From Planctomycetaceae bacterium UBA6172 (lineage in GTDB: Bacteria > Planctomycetota > Planctomycetia > Pirellulales > Pirellulaceae): a stretch of DNA of 8,300 nt. The notes below the pieces were generated by a model. That model was not told the origin of the DNA, did no database searches, and worked only from the letters and a program-made list of their open reading frames with translations. Position numbers and translations under genes: made by a program. Of this stretch, positions 1-5,025 are shown piece after piece (positions within the stretch are counted from its first letter, which is position 1; each line of letters opens with the position of its first letter). The stretch lies in NCBI GenBank assembly GCA_002422955.1, contig DITY01000025.1, forward strand, positions 1 through 8,300, in the 5' to 3' direction.

Positions 1-488
1 TCCGGGGCGATCATTTTGCCGATCCCCAGAAAGACCGTCATCGTGCCGAGCGTGATGATGAACGGGACCAAGCGGAGCAGGCTGATCAGCGTGCCGTTCA
101 GCAGCCCGCAGAACGCCCCAGAAAGGATCGCCAACGCGATCGCGGAATGGATGCCGAAGCCGTGTTGCAGCGCGTAGGCCGCGACGCAGCCCGCGAGCGC
201 CGCGGCAGTGCCGGCGCTGAGGTCGATCCCGCCAGCGATGATGATCAGCGTCATCCCCAGCGCGGCGATCGCCACCTTGATGCTTTGCACGCCGACCAGT
301 CGCGCCGAGCCGACGCTGAGGAACTTGCCGGAGCCGTCCTGCAGGGTGTCGGCGATGCCGAAGAAAGCGATCACGAGCAACAGTGCGAACAGTGGCCCGG
401 CGGCCGCGAACAGCCGTGACGCCCAGCCCCCCAGCCGCTCGCGGGGCGTGACGATCGACGGGGTCCGAACCGGGTTATCAGGTTCCAT
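1..488 (-). CDS. ABC sugar transporter permease, RbsC/XylH type (partial, C-terminus outside window)
   Basis: This is the membrane permease of a ribose/xylose/galactose-type ABC importer (BPD_transp_2 family), which passes a sugar delivered by a periplasmic binding protein and is driven by a cytoplasmic ATPase. Only the first 162 residues are present; family members are usually about 310-350 aa. A hydrophilic start is followed by a hydrophobic segment at about residues 26-46, then VAIAALGMTLIIIAGGIDLS (72-91), which carries the GGIDLSxG signature of the family. GLLNG (128-132) and PFIITLGTMT (142-151) are the second hallmark block. The ATG at 488-486 is well supported because an in-frame TAG lies three codons upstream. 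No good ribosome binding site is visible. The gene sits 55 bp downstream of the lipoprotein-lipase gene on the same strand, so read-through is possible. No ATPase or binding-protein gene lies upstream; they may follow beyond the edge. The family call is firm, the sugar unknown. Confidence 0.9.
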   Translation of the reverse strand, partial: MEPDNPVRTPSIVTPRERLGGWASRLFAAAGPLFALLLVIAFFGIADTLQDGSGKFLSVGSARLVGVQSIKVAIAALGMTLIIIAGGIDLSAGTAAALAGCVAAYALQHGFGIHSAIALAILSGAFCGLLNGTLISLLRLVPFIITLGTMTVFLGIGKMIAP

Positions 489-543
489 CAGACACTACCG
501 CGGCGGAGGACGAGGAAGGCGGGGAAAAGGTCACGAGGTGCCG

Positions 544-2526
544 CTACTGACCGCGGGCGACGCGGCTATTCTGACTGACTTCTTCCAGATGTTCTAGCAG
601 GATGCGGCGGACTTCGAGGATCGACTTGGGGGTCGTGTGGATCGTCGTGTGCTCGGCGTTGACGATGACTTCGCTTTCCACATCATCCATCGTGGCGCTG
701 GCGTAGTTGACGACGCCGTCACCCCGGCCGGCCCGTTTGGCGAAAAAGCCCGGATTATCCAGCACGCCGATGATGTTGTGGTAGTGAACCCCTTCGGCCT
801 TTTTGGCGCGGAGCATCACGGGAAAAATGGGCGAGTCGGGGGCCAGGGAATCGATCGCGTTGGCGGCGGTCATTAACTTGGTGTTGCGGAAGTAGCCAGG
901 ATTCTCCCTCGTCAGGCTTTGGCTGGTCGTCAGCACCATCTGCGGCAGACGAATCAGGCGGCTGGCCAACCAGCGGGTATAGTTGTTGACGAAATCGCTG
1001 CCTCGGTGCGGCGTGCCGATCGTGACGACCCGCCGAATCGATTGGTTGGGGGTGAAAATCAGGGTGCTGACCAGCCGCGCGCGATCGTCCTCGGGACCGC
1101 GCAGCTGTTCGGGCGGTTCGTCGCTGACGATCTTCCAAAACTCGTCGCCGCTATCGATCGTCTGCATCCGGCTGACCAACCCACCCATGCTGTGGCCCAC
1201 CAGGACCATCTGGTCCAGCAGCGCGTCGCGACGGAAGGGATCGACGTTGTTCCGCATCTCGGCCAAGTCGTTCCGCAGTTGCGTCGCGCTGAGCCAAAAC
1301 GGTTGTCCGGAGGGATAGAGGTAGAACCAGAACTGGTAGCGGCTGCGGATTTCCGGGTAGCTTCGCAGGTCGTTGAACATGTCCATCCAGGTCAGCGGAC
1401 TGCTCCACAACCCGTGGACCATCACGACCGGGATGCGATTGGGATCGTAGGGCTCGAGCATGAACAGCCCGCGAATGCTCTGGGTGCGATTGGGGCGGAA
1501 CAGCCCCTCGGTCACCCGGTTGCGCTCGCGAAACTCGTCGCTTTGCAGGTAATAGGCCAGCGGGGTCGTCAGATCGGTTTCCAGCGGCACCCACTGCGCC
1601 GCCAGCAGGATTTGGTTCGCCTCCAGCGGGTCATAGAACTCGAGCACGGTTTCGGTGGCCCCTCCCAACCGGCCGCCGGGCCGCGACGGGGCGCAGCGCA
1701 TCAGCGCGGTCACGCTGTAGGAGAGCCCTTCGGGGTAATACTTTTCGCGGGGGTCGGTCGGATCGGAGGGCTTGCGGACGGCGATCAGCGGCACGCCCAA
1801 CCCGAAGGTCATGTGGCGGTTATGGAGCGTCTGAATTTCGTAGTCGCTGACGAAGTTGAACGTTTCGAACTCCTCCTCGCTCCAGCCGCCGCGGGTGGTG
1901 GTCCGGACGGTCAAGGTCCGCTCGGGCGTCGCGACGGTGTAGTTTTGTCCTGGCTTCAAATTGCCCTTGGCGGAGAGTTGTCGCAGCGTGTCTTCCAGCG
2001 CGCCGTTGTAGATCTCGCAGACCCGGCGGAACTGCGGGTCGTAGGGATTGCGGCGGTCGGCCAAGTCCTCGGCGAACAGGTAGTCGTAGCTGTTGCTCAG
2101 CGCGATCCCATACAGGTTGAGCGCCGAGGCGGAGTCGCCGCGGGACTCGGCGCGTTTGGCCTCGACATAGGCCATTTCGCAGATCGCGTAGATCAGTTCG
2201 GGATCGTCGGTCGAGTCGATCGTCTGCCGGACCGAGGTCAGGCACTCGATCCCGTTCGATTGATAGGTCTCCCACAACCCGTACCGCCGCAGCGAAGCGA
2301 TGGAACGCTGGCTGATTCGGGGGCCTTCACGCCCGATCAGCGATAGGTGCGTGTTCAGCGGGTTGTCGCGAATATCCCGCTCGGCCAGATAGGCCGTGGT
2401 CGCGCACCCCACCAACGGCAAACACGCCAAAACGACCCACAGTGGCAGGTACCGCCACGGGGGAAGTTGGGGCGAATTGCGGTTGGCAATCGGGGTAGCT
2501 GATGCGGCGCGATCCGTCGCGGACAC
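544..2526 (-). CDS. Predicted lipoprotein with C-terminal alpha/beta-hydrolase (lipase/esterase) domain
   Basis: Probably an envelope-anchored ester hydrolase; its substrate cannot be read from sequence. With the GTG start chosen here it is 660 aa. A hydrophobic stretch ends in the lipobox LVGC (Cys 41), predicting a lipid-anchored protein. Residues about 42-360 match no family I recognise, but are helical and slightly TPR-like near 105-150. The hydrolase domain follows: VVMVHGLWSSP (about 367-377, oxyanion region), VLVGHSMGGLVSR (441-453, nucleophile Ser446 in GxSxG), IGTPHRGSD (503-511), an acid candidate in GRGDGVVNY (Asp603), and His626 or His630 in AEHTTIH. The triad is therefore complete. 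At 660 aa it is about twice the size of a bare lipase because of the N-terminal half. The frame stays open to a TTG at 2592 (682 aa), but only the GTG at 2526 has an AAGGAG upstream. It is divergent from the protease gene and 55 bp upstream of the permease. Hydrolase fold is confident; substrate and anchoring are inferred. Confidence 0.88.
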   Translation of the reverse strand: MSATDRAASATPIANRNSPQLPPWRYLPLWVVLACLPLVGCATTAYLAERDIRDNPLNTHLSLIGREGPRISQRSIASLRRYGLWETYQSNGIECLTSVRQTIDSTDDPELIYAICEMAYVEAKRAESRGDSASALNLYGIALSNSYDYLFAEDLADRRNPYDPQFRRVCEIYNGALEDTLRQLSAKGNLKPGQNYTVATPERTLTVRTTTRGGWSEEEFETFNFVSDYEIQTLHNRHMTFGLGVPLIAVRKPSDPTDPREKYYPEGLSYSVTALMRCAPSRPGGRLGGATETVLEFYDPLEANQILLAAQWVPLETDLTTPLAYYLQSDEFRERNRVTEGLFRPNRTQSIRGLFMLEPYDPNRIPVVMVHGLWSSPLTWMDMFNDLRSYPEIRSRYQFWFYLYPSGQPFWLSATQLRNDLAEMRNNVDPFRRDALLDQMVLVGHSMGGLVSRMQTIDSGDEFWKIVSDEPPEQLRGPEDDRARLVSTLIFTPNQSIRRVVTIGTPHRGSDFVNNYTRWLASRLIRLPQMVLTTSQSLTRENPGYFRNTKLMTAANAIDSLAPDSPIFPVMLRAKKAEGVHYHNIIGVLDNPGFFAKRAGRGDGVVNYASATMDDVESEVIVNAEHTTIHTTPKSILEVRRILLEHLEEVSQNSRVARGQ

Positions 2527-2537
2527 GGCAGGTTGAT

Positions 2538-2543
2538 CTCCTT
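2538..2543 (-). promoter_or_regulatory. Ribosome binding site for the lipoprotein-lipase gene
   Basis: On the minus strand AAGGAG lies 11 nt before a GTG (2526-2524). It is the clearest Shine-Dalgarno sequence at any start in the window. It favours the GTG over the TTG at 2592, which has none, and shortens the n-region before the lipobox from 62 to 40 residues. The spacing is slightly long, so this is good but not decisive. Confidence 0.6.
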
Positions 2544-2660
2544 GATCCAGAAGCGAATGGGGAGGGTAGGGGTTCCGCGGCGCCGAAGTCAATTGAGACT
2601 GGGCCGGGGGACTCGGTCGCTCCCCCGTCGCTCGGGTGCCGGGCGAGAGTTCCGAATTCC

Positions 2661-2689
2661 TTGACCCCAGGGGGTGAGCTGCCTATGGT
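2661..2689 (+). promoter_or_regulatory. Upstream sigma70-like promoter candidate
   Basis: TTGACC (2661-2666) is separated by 17 nt from TATGGT (2684-2689): 5/6 and 4/6 matches to the -35 and -10 consensus at optimal spacing. It points toward the protease gene but would leave a leader of about 370 nt, so it could be a distal promoter, drive a small RNA, or be chance. Confidence 0.3.
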
Positions 2690-2934
2690 TACCAGCGAGC
2701 CAAAGGAAGCTGGTTGGTCAAGGAAGGTAGATACGGGAGACCAGGCTTTGCTTTTCTGACGCCGGGATGCGTCGCGCGATCGGTTCTGGAAAAAACTTCG
2801 ATTCATGAGCGGGATTTCCGCCGGATCGGACGCTTTTTGCCTGCCCGCACCCGCCCAATCCCCACGATCCCAACGCGGTCGGTGGGACACTGCGGGTCTT
2901 GCGGTTTGTGCCTCCGAACCTCGCCTTCGGTCTT

Positions 2935-2963
2935 TTGACCGGGCTGAATTCGTGACCTATCCT
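2935..2963 (+). promoter_or_regulatory. Sigma70-like promoter candidate for the S41 protease gene
   Basis: TTGACC (2935-2940), a 17-nt spacer, then TATCCT (2958-2963) match the housekeeping consensus 5/6 and 4/6. Transcription would start near 2970, giving a leader of about 95 nt before the ATG at 3064. The predicted start falls inside the left arm of the inverted repeat at 2967-2994. Position, orientation and spacing make this the best promoter candidate in the divergent region. Confidence 0.45.
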
Positions 2964-2966
2964 AGA

Positions 2967-2994
2967 GCGACCGCAAGACCACGCGTGCGGTCGC
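2967..2994. repeat. Perfect 9-bp inverted repeat at the predicted transcription start
   Basis: GCGACCGCA (2967-2975) and TGCGGTCGC (2986-2994) are exact reverse complements separated by 10 nt. In DNA this is an operator-like dyad three bases after the -10 hexamer. In RNA it would form a stable GC-rich stem-loop at or near the 5' end of the protease mRNA. There is no T-run after it, so it is not a typical terminator. Confidence 0.6.
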
Positions 2995-3063
2995 CCTCCG
3001 TGACTCGCCCCCGATACTGGCGGTTTGCGGCACACCAACGCGCCTTACCCGGACACGACACCA

Positions 3064-4722
3064 ATGCTTCGATTGCTTTGGGTTACCGGAGGGATTCTGT
3101 TTTTCGCCGGAGGGATTTCGGCACCTAACCTACCGTTCGCCCGCGGCCAACAGCCGCCGGAATTGACCGTTTCGATCGGTGAGGTCGTGACCGATGAGCT
3201 GATCCAATCCGGCCTCCGGCTGGAGCAACAGCGGTTGTGGCTCGATGCGATCCAGCACTACGAATCGGCGACTCGGCAACACCCCGACGACGCCTCGCTG
3301 AAACAGCGACTGCTCGTCTGCCGCATCCATCATGACGTCCAGCGGCGATATCAGGACACGACATTCGTTCGATCGGTCGGCGAGATGAGCCTGCTCCAGG
3401 CGCTGGACCTGTACGTCGAGCTGTTGGCCAACATGGAAACGCATTATGTCGACGGCATCGATTGGCAGCGTTTGGTTCGTCACGGCAGCGCGTCGCTGGA
3501 AGTCGCGTTGACCGAGCCGGTCTTCATCGAGAAGTTGCTGCCGGACGCGAAGCCGGACGCGATCGAAACTTTCCGCATGGCGATTCACAAGCAGGTCCTG
3601 AACCGCGCGACAACCTCGCGGCACGAACTGCGGGCGATCGCCTCACAGGTCGCCGAGTCGGCCAAGCGAGAACTCGGCTTGAGCAGCACCGCGGTGGTGT
3701 TGGAGTTCGCCTGCGGATCGCTCGCGGCGCTCGATCCTTACTCACGATTTTTGACCGCAGGCCAACTCGAGGAGACGTTCTCTAGCATCGAAGGGAACTT
3801 CGTCGGTCTCGGCATCGAGCTGAAGGCGGCCGGAGATCGGCTGCAGGTCGTGAACGTGATCGCGGGCGGTCCGGCCGCCGAAGCCGGTTTGAACGCGGGC
3901 GACGCGATCGTGCAGGTCGACCAGACGAAGACGTCGGAAGTCAGCCCAGACTATGCCGCCGATCTGCTCCGCGGCCCCGAAGGCTCCTTCGTCGGCTTGG
4001 TCGTGGTCGATCCCGCAAACAGCTCGCGGTCGCTGTGGGTCGAGCGTCGACGGGTGGAAGTGCCCTGCGTCGAGAACGTCCACATCGTCGACGAGGAAAA
4101 CCACATCGGCTACCTGCGGTTGACTAGCTTTCAAAAGACCACGACGCGGGAATTGGAAAAGGCGTTGTGGGACCTGCATCGCTTGGGGATGAAGTCGCTG
4201 ATCATCGACGTCCGTGGCAATCCGGGTGGACTGTTGACGGCGGCGGTCGAAGTCGCCGATCGCTTCCTCTCGGCGGGCCGCATCGTGACGACGCGGGGCC
4301 GCAACGCCCGCGAAAATTTCGATTACTCCGCGCATCGCACCAACACCTGGAATGTTCCGTTGGCGGTGTTGATCGATCCCGATAGCGCCAGCGCCAGCGA
4401 AATCTTCGCCGGGGCGATTCGGGACCAAGGCCGCGGCCAGTTGATCGGCCAGACGAGCTACGGCAAAGGGAGCGTTCAGGGCATTTTCCGAATGCAGGCG
4501 GCAGACTGCGGCTTGTGTTTGACCACGGCCAAGTTTTACTCCCCCAGCGGCCAGGCGATCAGCGAACGCGGCGTCCAGCCTCATGTGGTCGTCGAGCCGA
4601 GCTACATCGCCGCCCGCCCCAACGCGCAGGGCGAGATCACGCGGGACGCCGAAGATCGCGTGCTGCAAAAGGCGATCGAAGTGAGTCGCGGTGACGCGCG
4701 ATTGACGAGCCTGCCCCGCTGA
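3064..4722 (+). CDS. Exported S41-family C-terminal processing protease with PDZ domain
   Basis: A serine protease of the Prc/CtpA (tail-specific) type, which cleaves envelope proteins near their C-termini outside the cytoplasm. From the ATG at 3064 it is 552 aa. An N-terminal hydrophobic signal (MLRLLWVTGGILFFAGGISA) is followed by a TPR-like helical stretch (about 40-95). LAALDPYSRFL (220-230) is the N-terminal CTP motif. A PDZ domain spans about 239-320, with the carboxylate-binding-loop-like FVGLGIEL. The S41 catalytic core follows: YLRLTSFQ, IDVRGNPGGLL (381-391), DSASASEIFAGAI with probable nucleophile Ser443, and SYGKGSVQG with general-base Lys468. The 25-residue Ser-Lys spacing equals that of E. 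coli Prc. It is a little longer than small CTPs (about 400-450 aa) because of the roughly 220-residue N-terminal region. A Cys-x-x-Cys (482-485) lies in the core. The frame extends to a TTG at 3025, but the ATG puts the signal peptide first. No strong ribosome binding site is seen. Confidence 0.93.
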   Translation: MLRLLWVTGGILFFAGGISAPNLPFARGQQPPELTVSIGEVVTDELIQSGLRLEQQRLWLDAIQHYESATRQHPDDASLKQRLLVCRIHHDVQRRYQDTTFVRSVGEMSLLQALDLYVELLANMETHYVDGIDWQRLVRHGSASLEVALTEPVFIEKLLPDAKPDAIETFRMAIHKQVLNRATTSRHELRAIASQVAESAKRELGLSSTAVVLEFACGSLAALDPYSRFLTAGQLEETFSSIEGNFVGLGIELKAAGDRLQVVNVIAGGPAAEAGLNAGDAIVQVDQTKTSEVSPDYAADLLRGPEGSFVGLVVVDPANSSRSLWVERRRVEVPCVENVHIVDEENHIGYLRLTSFQKTTTRELEKALWDLHRLGMKSLIIDVRGNPGGLLTAAVEVADRFLSAGRIVTTRGRNARENFDYSAHRTNTWNVPLAVLIDPDSASASEIFAGAIRDQGRGQLIGQTSYGKGSVQGIFRMQAADCGLCLTTAKFYSPSGQAISERGVQPHVVVEPSYIAARPNAQGEITRDAEDRVLQKAIEVSRGDARLTSLPR

Positions 4723-4731
4723 ATTCCATCG

Positions 4732-4759
4732 CCCAGCGGCATGCCCTTGCCCCGCTGGG
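4732..4759 (+). terminator. Terminator-like hairpin after the protease gene
   Basis: CCCAGCGG (4732-4739) pairs perfectly with CCGCTGGG (4752-4759) across a 12-nt loop, beginning 10 nt after the TGA stop. No T-tract follows, so it is not a canonical intrinsic terminator. It may act as a 3' mRNA-stabilising hairpin or a T-less terminator. Confidence 0.4.
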
Positions 4760-4813
4760 TGATCGTCGGCCGGGCCGTCTGGACCTTGTCGGGCCAGTTC
4801 GGGCCGTTCCTTC

Positions 4814-4843
4814 CCGTTCGGGCGACGCGTCGCGGGCGAACGG
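4814..4843. repeat. Second GC-rich inverted repeat with nested palindrome
   Basis: CCGTTCG (4814-4820) and CGAACGG (4837-4843) are reverse complements, and between them sits the perfect 12-bp palindrome GCGACGCGTCGC (4822-4833). The whole could fold as a long hairpin with a small asymmetric bulge, or the palindrome could be a protein-binding site. There is no T-run after it. Confidence 0.45.
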
Positions 4844-4913
4844 ACAAACCGCACGACCGTTAAAACCGCCACCCCCTCGGACAGTATTTCGCTCGGTTGA
4901 ACGTGGCTGAGAT

Positions 4914-4944
4914 TGACCCCTTCCGTTTTGCAAACTCCGATAGC
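4914..4944 (+). promoter_or_regulatory. Weak promoter candidate for the Pro/Thr-rich protein gene
   Basis: TTGACC (4914-4919) matches the -35 consensus 5/6, but the best downstream -10 (GATAGC at 4939-4944) is only 3/6 at a 19-nt spacing. It is recorded because it sits about 80 nt before the chosen ATG and shares its -35 hexamer with the two candidates upstream of the protease. Confidence 0.2.
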
Positions 4945-5025
4945 ATGAACCGCAATCTCATTGACGCCTCAAGGCCCGTCGCGACGCACCACCTAACCTT
5001 CTCGCAAGCTTTCACGGTCCCCATC

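Larger units (their letters stand above)
2527..3063. other. Divergent intergenic region between lipase and protease genes (537 bp)
   Basis: No convincing gene lies in this stretch. Short open frames on both strands overlap one another, have Arg/Pro-rich compositions typical of GC-rich non-coding sequence, and match nothing I recognise. On the plus strand it holds two sigma70-like promoter candidates (2661-2689 and 2935-2963) and an inverted repeat at 2967-2994. I could not identify a good promoter for the lipase gene on the minus strand. The first 66 bp next to the lipase gene could be coding if the TTG at 2592 were the real start. Confidence 0.6.
4723..5025. other. Intergenic region between protease and Pro-rich protein genes (303 bp)
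   Basis: Two GC-rich hairpins (4732-4759 and 4814-4843) lie close behind the protease stop, and a weak promoter candidate lies near 4914. In-frame TTG (4897) and ATG (4945) codons exist upstream of the chosen start of the next gene, but starting there would place 43 or 27 polar residues before the signal peptide. No independent gene is visible. Confidence 0.55.

Noticed and set aside
919..2346. A 475-codon open frame on the plus strand opposite the lipase gene
   Set aside because: It lies wholly antisense to a gene with complete catalytic motifs, has no recognisable domain, and has a His/Arg/Gln/Gly-rich composition typical of frames opposite GC-rich coding sequence.
2805..3128. Open frame of 107 codons in the divergent intergenic region on the plus strand
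   Set aside because: It overlaps the protease start in another frame and runs through the promoter and inverted repeat. Arg/Pro/Ser-rich composition without motifs gives no support for a real gene.
3742..4872. A 376-codon open frame on the minus strand opposite the protease gene
   Set aside because: Antisense to a clear S41 protease, with Arg/Asp/Ala-rich low-information sequence and no domain or signal; treated as a GC-driven shadow.
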